NCBI GenBank assembly: GCA_964410285.1
Contig: CAYPFR010000007.1
Coordinates: 124,001-188,000, forward strand
Direction: 5' to 3'
Length of the DNA stretch: 64,000 nt
From: Fretibacter sp964410285
GTDB taxonomy: Bacteria > Pseudomonadota > Alphaproteobacteria > Caulobacterales > Maricaulaceae
The notes under the pieces were generated by a model that worked only from the letters and a program-made list of their open reading frames with translations, searched no databases and was not told where the DNA came from. Below, piece after piece: positions 42,955 to 51,922 of the stretch (within the stretch, counting starts at the first letter, position 1; every line of letters begins with the position of its first letter). Position numbers and translations under genes: made by a program.

Positions 42955-43815
42955 CTAGGGCTGCATGGCGCGTCCAAGATAGGTATATAATTCCGGCAAA
43001 AGCCCGGGATCGCCCACGGCCACGGCGCGCCCGCCGCCCGCTGCGGTGCCGCCATGCCAATTGGTCATCGCCCCGCCCGCGCCTTTCATCACAGGCATGA
43101 GCGCGCGAACATCGCACGGCTTTAGCCCCGCCTCGATAATGATATCCATACGCCCACTCGCCGCCAAAGCGTAGCCATAGGCATCTAGCCCGAGGCGAGA
43201 GAATCGCGCCCCGCGGCGAATAATATTATAAGCCGCTAGCTCGCCGGGCCCGAGCATAGCCAATGGCTCCGTGCAGCCTAAAACGGCATCAGAGATCGCC
43301 GCGCAGGGGCGGCTATGAATAGAAAACAGCCCTCCGCTATCAAGCGCCCGCCAAGCGCAGGACTGATCTTCATAGCTAATGCCTTGATATGTTTGCCCCA
43401 AAGCCGGAAAATCCATCATGCCAATGACGGGAATATCCTTATAGCTTATCGCGATTAGCGTACTCCAGACGGGGACACCCGCAACAAAGCCGCGCGTGCC
43501 GTCAATCGGGTCCAGTGTCCATGACCAGTCCGTACGCCCGTCAATATCCTCAAGCTCCTCACCTTCAATCCCGTCATCTGGAAAATGTTTTATAATGAGG
43601 TCTCGCAGGGCCCGCTCGGCCTCTATGTCGGCATTGGTCACGGGATCAAAATTCACGCCGCCTCGTGCCTTATTCTCAACACGCATACCGCTGGAGAAGA
43701 GCGGCAAAGTAATAGCCCGCGCCGCCGCGCGTAGCTGTGATAGCAATGCAAGACGCCCCCCGGCCCAAGGGGCATCAGGAGGCGTAAATTGAGGTTCTTG
43801 GGGCGCGCGCGTCAT
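42955..43815 (-). CDS. hisN: Inositol monophosphatase-family phosphatase, HisN-type
   Basis: Mg-dependent phosphatase. The 286 residues contain the metal site IEGEELEDIDGRTDWSW and LDPIDGTRGFVAGVPVWSTL plus the C-terminal DVRALMPVMKGAGGAMTNW. The DWSWTLDPIDGTRGF stretch and the Arg after GT match histidinol-phosphate phosphatases of Actinobacteria and Alphaproteobacteria (last but one step of histidine synthesis), but inositol or fructose bisphosphate substrates are possible. It follows the PraR-like gene by 53 nt on the same strand. Confidence 0.82.
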   Translation of the reverse strand: MTRAPQEPQFTPPDAPWAGGRLALLSQLRAAARAITLPLFSSGMRVENKARGGVNFDPVTNADIEAERALRDLIIKHFPDDGIEGEELEDIDGRTDWSWTLDPIDGTRGFVAGVPVWSTLIAISYKDIPVIGMMDFPALGQTYQGISYEDQSCAWRALDSGGLFSIHSRPCAAISDAVLGCTEPLAMLGPGELAAYNIIRRGARFSRLGLDAYGYALAASGRMDIIIEAGLKPCDVRALMPVMKGAGGAMTNWHGGTAAGGGRAVAVGDPGLLPELYTYLGRAMQP

Positions 43816-43868
43816 GCCTCTTCTATAGGCAAGGCGGGAGCCGCTTGCGAGCGGTTTTTGCGCTGCCG

Positions 43869-44273
43869 CTAGGGCGCGACCAGGCGCAGCGGGGCTTTGC
43901 CTGCTGTCTCGAGCGATTTGGCAAGATCAAGCAAATGTTTGCGCGGCTCTGCGCCCATGGAGTAGTAGGCCCGCACAAGATCCATTGTCTCTTTCTTGGA
44001 AAGCACGTCAGGGGCGAGAAATTCCGGGAAAGGATCGTCCGAGAACATATCGCGGTCCGACAGACCCTCATAAAAATATTGTACCGGCACGCCCAGCGCC
44101 TCGGCGAGCTCAAATAGCCGCGCCGCACTTATACGGTTTGCGCCGCATTCATATTTCTGGATTTGCTGAAAACGGATACCCACCATCTCGCCGAGGGATT
44201 GCTGGGTGAGTCCGAGAAGGCGGCGGCGGCGGCGAAGGCGTTTGCCGACATAATCATCAATTTCATTGGTCAT
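43869..44273 (-). CDS. XRE-family regulator, PraR-like
   Basis: A 134-residue DNA-binding protein with an N-terminal helix-turn-helix (about 8-65): KRLRRRRRLLGLTQQSLGEM, GIRFQQIQKYECGANRISAA, LGVPVQYFYEGL. This closely resembles PraR of rhizobia, which controls biofilm and quorum-sensing genes, and the related Caulobacterales regulators. The C-terminal half (KKETMDLVRAYYSM to LAKSLE) is the conserved family tail. I start at ATG 44273 with GAGG 5 nt upstream; the frame runs up to 44348. Two inverted repeats upstream may be its operators. Confidence 0.88.
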   Translation of the reverse strand: MTNEIDDYVGKRLRRRRRLLGLTQQSLGEMVGIRFQQIQKYECGANRISAARLFELAEALGVPVQYFYEGLSDRDMFSDDPFPEFLAPDVLSKKETMDLVRAYYSMGAEPRKHLLDLAKSLETAGKAPLRLVAP

Positions 44274-44408
44274 ATTATCCTCGGATTCATTTGGCGTTAT
44301 CATTGGGGCACAAAGGTGCGGTTCGCCGTTGAGGGGAGCAAGAGCCATGCCAAAAGCGCGTGAGGTGTTCGCCTAAAACACGAGGTTTTTTCAAGCGATT
44401 TGCTCCCG

Positions 44409-44479
44409 TTTTACGATAATCGAAAGGTTGCGAACCGTAAAATCCGCTGAGCGCGCGAAATTTGTCCCAGATTGGGACA
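44409..44479. promoter_or_regulatory. Palindromes upstream of the PraR-like gene
   Basis: TGTCCCAGATTGGGACA (44463-44479) is a palindrome with perfect 7-bp arms. Next to it lie GGTTGCGAACC (44426-44436) and flanking TTTTACG/CGTAAAA repeats (44409-44415 and 44436-44442). Such sites fit operators of an XRE dimer; the likely candidate is the PraR-like protein encoded 130 nt away. Confidence 0.45.
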
Positions 44480-44502
44480 TTGGGCTCGGTCTGTGCTCGC
44501 GC

Positions 44503-45432
44503 CTATTCGGCGGCGAGCGCCCGCTCCGCCCCGCCAAAATGGTTAACCGCGTCCCAGATAATATCATGCAGATCGGCAGAGAGCCGCTTATAGCCCTTGG
44601 ATTTGGGCGCGAGCGAAACTGGGTTAAAATAGAGATCGCGGTTTATCTCGATCTGCAAGGTTTCGACCGCGCGCAAGGGCATTTCTGCAGAGCGGCCATA
44701 ATGACGGGTCACAAACCCGCCCGCATAGGGATGATTGCGCGCCGTACTATAGCCGCAAGCCTGAAAGGCCCGTTCAAATAACGCGGTTGTTTGCGGCGCG
44801 CAGGAAAGACCAAATCGGTCGCCCAGCACAATATCTTTGCGCCGCGTGCCCATGGCGGCAAAACCCGGCATGGAATGGCAATCCACCACCACCGCCCGCC
44901 CAAAACGAGTCAGGCAATCCGTAATCAACCCCGCAAGCGCGCGGTGATAAGGGGCGTAAAGCGCGCTGAGGCGCAGGCGCGCCGCCTGCGCCTGCAAAGG
45001 CGCTTTATATATGGGGCGGCCCGGCCCAATATTGAGCGGAATAACCCCAAAGCCCGCCTGCGCACGCGAGGTCGGCTGGGCGGGCGCGCCAGCCCAATTT
45101 GGCGGTAGCTCATCCATAGCGCGGTTCACATCCACATAGCAGCGCGGAAAATTCGCCTTTAACAGCGGCGCTCCGTTCTGCGCAGCCGGGGCAAAAAGCT
45201 GATCGATGAAGGCGTCCTCATTGGCGCGTAGCTGCGAGAGGCTGAGCCCTGAACGCGCTAGAAAACAGGCCGGATAGATGTTGCCCGCGTGGGGGGAAGC
45301 AAAAATGAGGGGGGCGCGCCAGATTTCGGGTCGGCATAGGGTGAACGGCGAGCCAAAATCTTTGAGCGCCGCAAGCTCAGCCGCTTTTTGCGCCTCTATT
45401 TCGGCCTCTGCGGTGCTTGCGTCTCGGGTCAC
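44503..45432 (-). CDS. N-formylglutamate amidohydrolase
   Basis: Releases formate from N-formylglutamate, or a related reaction. The 309 residues show the zinc-site stretches LIFASPHAGNIYP, CYVDVNRAMDELPPNW, VVVDCHSMPG, and RNHPYAGGFVTRHYG, ending with LQIEINRDLYF. It lies divergently next to cpdR, an arrangement also known from Caulobacter. A second, more distant member is at 17939. Confidence 0.93.
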   Translation of the reverse strand: MTRDASTAEAEIEAQKAAELAALKDFGSPFTLCRPEIWRAPLIFASPHAGNIYPACFLARSGLSLSQLRANEDAFIDQLFAPAAQNGAPLLKANFPRCYVDVNRAMDELPPNWAGAPAQPTSRAQAGFGVIPLNIGPGRPIYKAPLQAQAARLRLSALYAPYHRALAGLITDCLTRFGRAVVVDCHSMPGFAAMGTRRKDIVLGDRFGLSCAPQTTALFERAFQACGYSTARNHPYAGGFVTRHYGRSAEMPLRAVETLQIEINRDLYFNPVSLAPKSKGYKRLSADLHDIIWDAVNHFGGAERALAAE

Positions 45433-45664
45433 AAAAGCCCCCTAGCCGTCGGCGCGGGTCTTAAACGAGCGTAAACACGGCGCTTAGAGACTATTAAGGC
45501 CTTATTGCTAGTAACTATAGACAGGATTGAAGACACCCCATGTGCGGCGGTATAAATTCTGCATATGAAGGGACGCGGTCGATTCATTGGCCCAAAATAG
45601 GCCGCTGGAGAGCAGAAGGCTAGAGACAATAATAATAGCGGCTTTCAGGCGCATAGGAGTGAGA

Positions 45665-46024
45665 ATGGCAACGATTTTATACGCAGAAGATGATGACGCA
45701 ATGCGCGGCTTTTTCGAAAAAGCGCTTGAAAAGGCGGGTCATCATGTCATTGCCTGCGGGGACGGTGAACGCGCCCTAAGAGCGCTGAAGTTTGCGGACG
45801 GCGCCTTTGATCTTCTGCTCACTGATATTATGATGCCCGGCATGGACGGTATTGAGCTCGCAAAACAAGCTGAAACGCTCTCGCCCGGCATTAAAATCAT
45901 GTTTATTACCGGATTCGCTGCTGTTGCCATGAATGATCCAAAAGCCGCCGAAAACACAGTCCTGTCAAAGCCGATACATTTGCGCCAACTCGTCAATGAA
46001 GTTGATCGCATGATCGCCGCTTAG
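45665..46024 (+). CDS. cpdR: Single-domain response regulator CpdR
   Basis: A 119-residue receiver with no output domain: acidic pocket EDDD (8-11), phosphoacceptor Asp54 in LLTDIMMPGMDG, Thr82 and Lys102 in LSKPIHL. In Caulobacter CpdR, dephosphorylated, primes ClpXP at the cell pole to degrade CtrA-pathway and other proteins; phosphorylation through CckA-ChpT switches it off. Sequence and the neighbouring N-formylglutamate amidohydrolase support this identity. AGGAG lies 5 nt before ATG 45665; the open frame extends to 45587. Confidence 0.93.
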   Translation: MATILYAEDDDAMRGFFEKALEKAGHHVIACGDGERALRALKFADGAFDLLLTDIMMPGMDGIELAKQAETLSPGIKIMFITGFAAVAMNDPKAAENTVLSKPIHLRQLVNEVDRMIAA

Positions 46025-46161
46025 GCAAATTAGCCCTCAAACAGACCGTAATAGGGCTTGATTAGCGCCCCTGCGGGCGATATATCCCCCTTTCCTTTGT
46101 TGCCTTCATTTACCCTGAAACGCAGCGCGCCCGTCAGGGCAAAGATGGTCACCGATTTATC

Positions 46162-46236
46162 GGGCGATTAGCTCAGCGGGAGAGCACTACATTGACATTG
46201 TAGGGGTCACTGGTTCAATCCCAGTATCGCCCACCA
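46162..46236 (+). tRNA. tRNA-Val (anticodon GAC)
   Basis: Cloverleaf folds by eye: acceptor GGGCGAT with ATCGCCC, D-stem GCTC/GAGC, anticodon stem CTACA/TGTAG with loop TTGACAT (anticodon GAC, reads GUC/GUU), T-arm ACTGG-TTCAATC-CCAGT, and an encoded CCA end. No other tRNA is nearby. Confidence 0.96.
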
Positions 46237-46385
46237 TCTTTTTCCTTCTGTGGTTTTCGATAGATAGCTCCCGAGCCCCCGCGCCAATTCGCGCCGGGCT
46301 TGTCTCCCTCACCTCTTATTCTACCCATTGCTTTCGGCCGCGCGCCGCGTCATGATAGCTATAAGACAACATAATTGGGGACGAC

Positions 46386-47618
46386 ATGAGAAAGTCTATT
46401 CACGATATTCCGTTATTGCTTTTAGTAGTGATCGCCGCCCTGCTCGCCTTTGGACTTTGGGCAGTCGGACTATCGGGCCTCGCGGAGCCGATCCGAATGG
46501 GCGACACATATTTGTCAAAATCTATCGCCGGCCTTGCAAAGGACGCCTTGTTTAAGCCGCTAAAGCCGCTGATGTACGCCTTGATTATCCTGTCGATCGG
46601 CAGCTCTCTTGCGATTAGTACGGGCGGGCTAGGGGCAAAATTCGCCCGGGTATTTAGCTTTTTTATCGGCTTTTCCCTTTTGGCGATTATCATCGGCATT
46701 GCCGCCTTCAACCTCTTTGCAGGCTTTGATATTTTGCCTGATCCCAACTCGGTTTCATCGGGCGGCGGGAAAGTCACTCAGAAACCCTTTATGATGAAAA
46801 TTTATGACGTGCTCTCCTCAGAGCTCATGGTAGCGATCTATGCGGGGATTATTTTTGGCAGCGCGCTCAAGCGGCTTGACCTTGGGCGGCAAGCGGATGA
46901 GATTTCCGATCTCTTCATCAAGGGTTTTCGCAAGTTCTTACAATATACAATTCCTTTGGCTGTCTTTGGATCGATCACGCTGGCGCTGAACCGGCCCGGC
47001 GGGCTCAGTACATTGGGTGATCTTGGGAAAATTCTCGCACCCTATCTTTTGGCCATGGGGTTGGTGTGGATTGTAATGGTATGCGTGACAGCCGTCGTTC
47101 AAGGGCGCGGCGTTGGATTTGTGCTGCGCGCAATTTTGCCCCAAGCGCTTGTCGCCTTTTCGACCTCCAGCTCGATCGCCACGCTTACGGCCACGCGCGA
47201 GGCCTGTGACCAGCTCGGGGCAAATGCCGATGAAGCAACGCCATTTTATACCATTGGCGCAACGATCAATATGGCGGGCACACTCATCGGGCTTTTGCTA
47301 CTCTCGCTTTATTCCATCAAAGCTTTTGGCATTGATTTGTCCCTTGCCGACATGGGCGTCGTTGGATTGCAATCGATGATTTTTGCCACCGCCGCCGCGG
47401 GCACGCCCAGCGCCTCCGTTGTGCTTTTGCAAGATATTCTTGTTAGCCAAGGCGTCTCGGCAGAATATGCGACCTATGTGACGGGGCTGATTATTACCAT
47501 CGATACGCTGATACTGGATCGTCTTCGCACGGTGCTCAACACACAGTCCGATAGTATGAGCACGGCAAATGGGCTGAAGCTTTATTACAAAACCCCCAAA
47601 ACATTGGCGGGCGAGTAA
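46386..47618 (+). CDS. Dicarboxylate/amino acid:cation symporter (DAACS family)
   Basis: A 410-residue secondary transporter with 8 helices and two re-entrant loops. The hallmarks are the serine-rich hairpin AFSTSSSIATLTATREA, the NMAGTLIG segment, the second hairpin AAAGTPSASVVLL and helix 8 with DTLILDRLRTVLNTQSD, the substrate and Na+ site. Glutamate, aspartate or C4-dicarboxylates are likely substrates. Its stop overlaps the start of the esterase gene (TAATG), so the two are coupled. Confidence 0.93.
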   Translation: MRKSIHDIPLLLLVVIAALLAFGLWAVGLSGLAEPIRMGDTYLSKSIAGLAKDALFKPLKPLMYALIILSIGSSLAISTGGLGAKFARVFSFFIGFSLLAIIIGIAAFNLFAGFDILPDPNSVSSGGGKVTQKPFMMKIYDVLSSELMVAIYAGIIFGSALKRLDLGRQADEISDLFIKGFRKFLQYTIPLAVFGSITLALNRPGGLSTLGDLGKILAPYLLAMGLVWIVMVCVTAVVQGRGVGFVLRAILPQALVAFSTSSSIATLTATREACDQLGANADEATPFYTIGATINMAGTLIGLLLLSLYSIKAFGIDLSLADMGVVGLQSMIFATAAAGTPSASVVLLQDILVSQGVSAEYATYVTGLIITIDTLILDRLRTVLNTQSDSMSTANGLKLYYKTPKTLAGE

Positions 47619-49423
47619 TGGCAGCGCGCTTTAAGAGGGCTCTCATTGCGGCGGCCGCCAGTACGGCGCTATTATCGGCTTGCGGTTCGAGCGGCGAGGG
47701 TAAATCTGCGGTTTTTGAAACTCCGCAAGGCCCCGTGCAGGGCGTGGTGTCTGAAAATGGCATTACCAATATTCGCGCGCTCCCCTACGCCGCCCCGCCC
47801 GTGGGGGATCTCAGATGGCGGCCCCCGGCCCCCGCCCCGAGATGGGAGGAGGTGTATTCGCCTAGCGGCTTCTCGCCCATGTGCATGCAAACGCTTTCAA
47901 GCGGTAATGATAGTTTCTTCACCCGTATTCTAGAGGGCAGCGACTTGCCCGCATGGAAAGAGTTTCTAATCAAACGTGTCGTCAATGGCATGCCCGTTGC
48001 CCCTGTCTCGGAGGACTGTCTTTATTTGAACATTCGAACGCCTGCGGTTGGTGCGAACGGCGCGCTAAAAACCAAAGATTTGCCTGTCATGGTTTGGATT
48101 CACGGCGGCGGTCATCAATTTGGCTCGGCTGATTTTGCCTATTACCAAGACGACCGACTCGCGCAGGAAGGCGTGGTTTTAGTGACAATTAATTACCGGC
48201 TCGGGGCCTTTGGTTATCTGGCCCATCCGGCCCTATCGGCGGATGATCCGCGCGGCGTATCAGGGAATTACGGCGCGCTCGACCAGATGGCCGCGTTAAA
48301 ATGGGTACAAGATAATATCCGCGCCTATGGCGGCGATCCTGAAAACGTCACTATATTTGGCGAGAGCGCGGGCGCGTGGTCGGTGACAGAAATGATGGCA
48401 AGCCCGCTCGCCAAAGGCCTGTTCCACAAAGCGATCGGGCAAAGCGGCAGCTCTGTTTATCATATGGGACAAATGAAAGACCCGGGCATAGGATGGGTCA
48501 GCGGTTATGCGAGCGCAGAAAAACTTGACGCTGCCCTTGGCCTCACCCAGCCAAGCGCGGAGGCGCTTCGCGCCCTGCCCGCCGCCGATATTCAGGCCGT
48601 GATCACAGAAGACATTGCAGAGGGCTTTAATCATGTGGCGGACGGGGTGGTTTTCCCCCAGTCCGTCGGACTTGCCTTCCAAAGCGGTGAGTTTAACAAT
48701 GTCCCGAGCCTATTTGGGTATAATGCCGATGAAGGCACGTTATTTTTCCCGACTGATCCTAATCCCACCGTCTGGAACGAAAATTTTCCAATCGAGGGCA
48801 CACGCGCAGATATGATCTTTGCGCTTGAACCCGATTTCCCCGCCCAAGCCGAACGCCTCGTTGATTTATACGCTCTTGACCACGCGCCCAATCAAGGCGG
48901 CATGGATATGATGGGTGATGAGATTTTTGGTATGAATATTCGCTGGACGGCAGAGCAGGTCGAAAAAGGCGGGCAGCCCGCCTATGTCTATAGCTGGAAC
49001 CGGGTTCCCATAGGCAAAGACCAGACGGTTGGGGCATTTCACTCCGCTGAGCTGCCCTTTGTCTTTGATAGCTATAATCCGATTTTGGGATATTCCGACG
49101 AAGATAAAGCCCTGACCGAGCTTATGGTGGGTTATTGGACGAATTTTGCGAAAACCGGCGACCCCAATTGCGCGGAGGCGGCGGAATGTACACTACCAGA
49201 TTGGCCGCTTTATCAAGGCGAGAACTGGCTTGCGATGGAGGCCAATACGGGCAAGGCCACGCGCGCCGTGAAACATTGGCGCAAAGACAAGCTAGACGCG
49301 CTCACCGAGGGGCTGGAGCTTAAACTTTCCATGCTGAGGGCGAAAACAGCCGGGGAAATGAACGCTGAGCCCGTCGCCGCCGGTACAAGCGATCTGCAAT
49401 TGGCCGTGCCGTCAAACGAATAG
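47618..49423 (+). CDS. Type-B carboxylesterase lipoprotein
   Basis: A 601-residue exported esterase. The lipobox is LLSAC (Cys22). The cholinesterase-like domain has GPVQGVVSENGI, SEDCLYLNIRTP, oxyanion HGGGHQFGS (162-170), nucleophile elbow GESAGAW (Ser250), the acid in NADEGTLF and histidine in AFHSAELPFVF. It may release acids from esters in the periplasm that the coupled upstream symporter takes up; this is inference. It is convergent with the nitrilase gene, leaving one base between. Confidence 0.92.
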   Translation: MAARFKRALIAAAASTALLSACGSSGEGKSAVFETPQGPVQGVVSENGITNIRALPYAAPPVGDLRWRPPAPAPRWEEVYSPSGFSPMCMQTLSSGNDSFFTRILEGSDLPAWKEFLIKRVVNGMPVAPVSEDCLYLNIRTPAVGANGALKTKDLPVMVWIHGGGHQFGSADFAYYQDDRLAQEGVVLVTINYRLGAFGYLAHPALSADDPRGVSGNYGALDQMAALKWVQDNIRAYGGDPENVTIFGESAGAWSVTEMMASPLAKGLFHKAIGQSGSSVYHMGQMKDPGIGWVSGYASAEKLDAALGLTQPSAEALRALPAADIQAVITEDIAEGFNHVADGVVFPQSVGLAFQSGEFNNVPSLFGYNADEGTLFFPTDPNPTVWNENFPIEGTRADMIFALEPDFPAQAERLVDLYALDHAPNQGGMDMMGDEIFGMNIRWTAEQVEKGGQPAYVYSWNRVPIGKDQTVGAFHSAELPFVFDSYNPILGYSDEDKALTELMVGYWTNFAKTGDPNCAEAAECTLPDWPLYQGENWLAMEANTGKATRAVKHWRKDKLDALTEGLELKLSMLRAKTAGEMNAEPVAAGTSDLQLAVPSNE

Positions 49424-49424
49424 C

Positions 49425-50408
49425 TTATGCATCCTGACCGCCGGTAAATTCAGCCAGGCTCTGGCGGCGGCGATTCACGATCAGGCGCGTGACATCCGGC
49501 CGTGAATAATGCCCGCTAGGGTCAAAATTTTGCCGCTCGCGGCGCACAAAGGCGGGGTCGAGCTCTGCAAAGCGCAAGCTCTCGTCTCCGGTTTCTGGCG
49601 GCAGTAGCCAGCTGCCGTCTGGATTTGCGATACAGGAGCCGCCATTGGCGCCCATCTCGCCTATACCTGCCTTGATCTGCGCGGCGAGCGGCATATCACC
49701 CGGCACATCCACGGCGCGCATAATCGCGGAGACAGAAATCGCGTAGCTTCGCCCTTCTTTGGCCAGAACCGGCGTTAGGTCTTCGGTATTATGCAGGCTC
49801 CCCGGCCAGCAGGCAACATGGACATCTTCACCTTGGGCATAGAGCGCCGCGCGCGAAAGCGGCATCCAGTTCTCCCAGCAATTCAGCCCGCCCAAGGTAA
49901 ATTCGCCGTGTTTATGGGTCACAAGACCATTCCCGTCGCCCGGGGCCCAGACTAGCCGTTCTTCATAGGTTGGCTGTAATTTGCGGTGCACGGAGCCAAT
50001 GATCCCATCGGGGCCGATATAAACAAAGCTGCAATATAAAGAATGGCCGGACCTGTCCCCTGCCCGTTCAATAATCCCAAGATAGGCTGCCATATTATGG
50101 CGCTTAAGCGCGGCGCAGACGCCGTCTAAATGCCCTTTTTCAATCGTCACCGCTTGATCGGAATAAAGCGCAAAAAGCGCTTTTTGATCTGCATTATTAA
50201 AGGCCGCCCCGCCGGTAATATCCAGCCAGAAAGGGTAGCCTGGCACAAAGCCTTCGGAGAAAACAATCAATGAGCTGCCCTGCTTTGCGGCCTGTTCTAT
50301 GGTTTTTATGACCTTGGCAAGTCCCGCCTCTCGGTTCATCCAGCAAGGGGCAAGCTGCGGCAAGGCAACAATAAAGGGGGAATTTGCGTGTGTATCCGCT
50401 GGGGTCAT
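49425..50408 (-). CDS. Nitrilase
   Basis: Cytoplasmic C-N hydrolase of 327 residues with the catalytic triad Glu52 (VFSEGFVPGYPFW), Lys143 (SVHRKLQPTYEERLVW) and Cys177 (GGLNCWENWMP). HRKLQPTYEERLVWAPGDG and VHVACWPGSLHN are the stretches of true nitrilases (nitrile to acid plus ammonia) rather than amidases. GGAGATCGAT precedes the ATG. The nitrile substrate is unknown. Confidence 0.92.
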   Translation of the reverse strand: MTPADTHANSPFIVALPQLAPCWMNREAGLAKVIKTIEQAAKQGSSLIVFSEGFVPGYPFWLDITGGAAFNNADQKALFALYSDQAVTIEKGHLDGVCAALKRHNMAAYLGIIERAGDRSGHSLYCSFVYIGPDGIIGSVHRKLQPTYEERLVWAPGDGNGLVTHKHGEFTLGGLNCWENWMPLSRAALYAQGEDVHVACWPGSLHNTEDLTPVLAKEGRSYAISVSAIMRAVDVPGDMPLAAQIKAGIGEMGANGGSCIANPDGSWLLPPETGDESLRFAELDPAFVRRERQNFDPSGHYSRPDVTRLIVNRRRQSLAEFTGGQDA

Positions 50409-50574
50409 ATCGATCTCCTTTGTCTTCTTGCTAGCGCTGATCGCACGCCAGATAAACCGCTTTTCGTCCCGCGCGCGAAGATGTGAAAATCCGAGAGCCT
50501 TTACACGACGCCAATTGAAATTTTACCGCGTAATTCTCTGTAAATTCGAAGGCGCGCATGTTAGCTAGCCCCTC

Positions 50575-51210
50575 ATGACGAGACTGGTTATTTTGGATTG
50601 TGACGGCGTTTTAGTCGATAGCGAAACCATCGCTAATCGCGTCATGGCCGCGCATATTTCGCGTGCGGGATGGCCTATGACCGGAGCCCAAAGCGAAGCC
50701 CGCTTTAAGGGCCTAACCATGGACCAAGTTATCAGCGCTGTCGAAAACAAGCTTGGCCGCCGGCTAACGCCAAGCTGGCTTGAGCGCTTTGAAACCGATT
50801 GCTTTGCCGCCTTTAACGAAGAGTTGCAGCCCATTGACGGGGTGATGGACTTAATCCGCCGTATCCACCGCGCCGGCGTTCTGACCTGCGTGGCCTCACA
50901 AGGTTCAATGGAAAAAATGCAGGTGACGCTGACGGCGGCGGGCCTCATTGACATGCTCGGCGGACATATATTCTCAGCCGCTGATGTTGGTCGCCCCAAA
51001 CCTGCGCCGGATATTTTTTTGCATGCCGCCATGCGCATGAGTATACCCGCTAGCCAATGCCTTGTGATTGAAGACAGCGTAACAGGCGTTAAGGCCGCGC
51101 TGGCCGCCGGAATGCGCGTGATCGGTTATGACGCAGAGCGCACAGGCGCGCTGGCGATTGATCCGCGCGTCACCATTGTTCATCATCTATCTCATATTGA
51201 TCAGCTATAA
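50575..51210 (+). CDS. HAD-superfamily hydrolase, beta-phosphoglucomutase/phosphatase type
   Basis: A 211-residue subfamily IA HAD protein: motif I DCDGVLVDSE (nucleophile Asp8, Asp10), a helical cap (about 18-80), motif II VASQGS, motif III lysine in RPKPAPDIF and motif IV IEDSVTGVKAALAAGM. Likely a sugar-phosphate phosphatase; substrate not readable. Single gene with ppa 112 nt downstream. Confidence 0.9.
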   Translation: MTRLVILDCDGVLVDSETIANRVMAAHISRAGWPMTGAQSEARFKGLTMDQVISAVENKLGRRLTPSWLERFETDCFAAFNEELQPIDGVMDLIRRIHRAGVLTCVASQGSMEKMQVTLTAAGLIDMLGGHIFSAADVGRPKPAPDIFLHAAMRMSIPASQCLVIEDSVTGVKAALAAGMRVIGYDAERTGALAIDPRVTIVHHLSHIDQL

Positions 51211-51322
51211 AGGTAGAGCGGCATAGCGGGCCTATTGTGTTAATGCCCGTTCATGTCTTCAAGGTTGCTATTGTGAAACCTATTGTTTAAACGCGCCCAA
51301 ACTCAGGCGAAGCGAGGCTCAT

Positions 51323-51856
51323 ATGATACTTTCAGCCATTCCTATCGGGGAAAACCCGCCCGAAGACATCAATGTTATTGTCGAGGTTCCCCTTGGCGGG
51401 GAGCCCATCAAATATGAACTCGACAAGGATTCGGGCGCGATGTTTGTGGACCGTTTTCTTTATACCTCCATGCGCTATCCCTGTAATTACGGGTTTATTC
51501 CCCATACCTTATCAAATGACGGCGATCCGACGGATGTACTTGTGGTTGGCCAACGTGCGCTCATGCCCGGAGCCGTCGTGCGTGCCCGCCCTGTCGGCGT
51601 CTTAATGATGGAAGACGAAGCCGGCATTGATGAAAAAATCGTCGCCGTGCCGCACCAAAGGCTCACGCGCTATTATGACCAGATCAAAGACTATACGGAC
51701 CTGCCTCAAGTGTTGCAGGACCGTATCCCGCATTTCTTTGCGCATTACAAAGATCTTGAGCCGGATAAATGGGTGAAAATTCTGGGCTGGGACACGCGCG
51801 TCAAAGCCCAGCAACTCATCACCGAAGGTATTGCGGCCGCAGCCGGCAAAGCATAG
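51323..51856 (+). CDS. ppa: Inorganic pyrophosphatase (family I)
   Basis: Hydrolyses pyrophosphate. The 177 residues contain VEVPLGGEPIKYELDKDSGA, YPCNYGFIPHTLSNDGDPTDVLV with the metal-binding aspartates, MEDEAGIDEKIVAVP and HYKDLEPDKWVK. Length is normal for bacterial hexameric enzymes. Confidence 0.97.
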   Translation: MILSAIPIGENPPEDINVIVEVPLGGEPIKYELDKDSGAMFVDRFLYTSMRYPCNYGFIPHTLSNDGDPTDVLVVGQRALMPGAVVRARPVGVLMMEDEAGIDEKIVAVPHQRLTRYYDQIKDYTDLPQVLQDRIPHFFAHYKDLEPDKWVKILGWDTRVKAQQLITEGIAAAAGKA

Positions 51857-51922
51857 GTCCTGCAAGATGAGAGCGCGGCTATGCGGCGTAGCCAATATTC
51901 TTCCTCCATGGTATAGCGACCT

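Noticed and set aside
45433..45664. CtrA-like sites (TTAA-N7-TTAA) before cpdR
   Set aside because: Only partial matches such as TTAA-N7-TAAA are present, too weak to report as a regulatory site.
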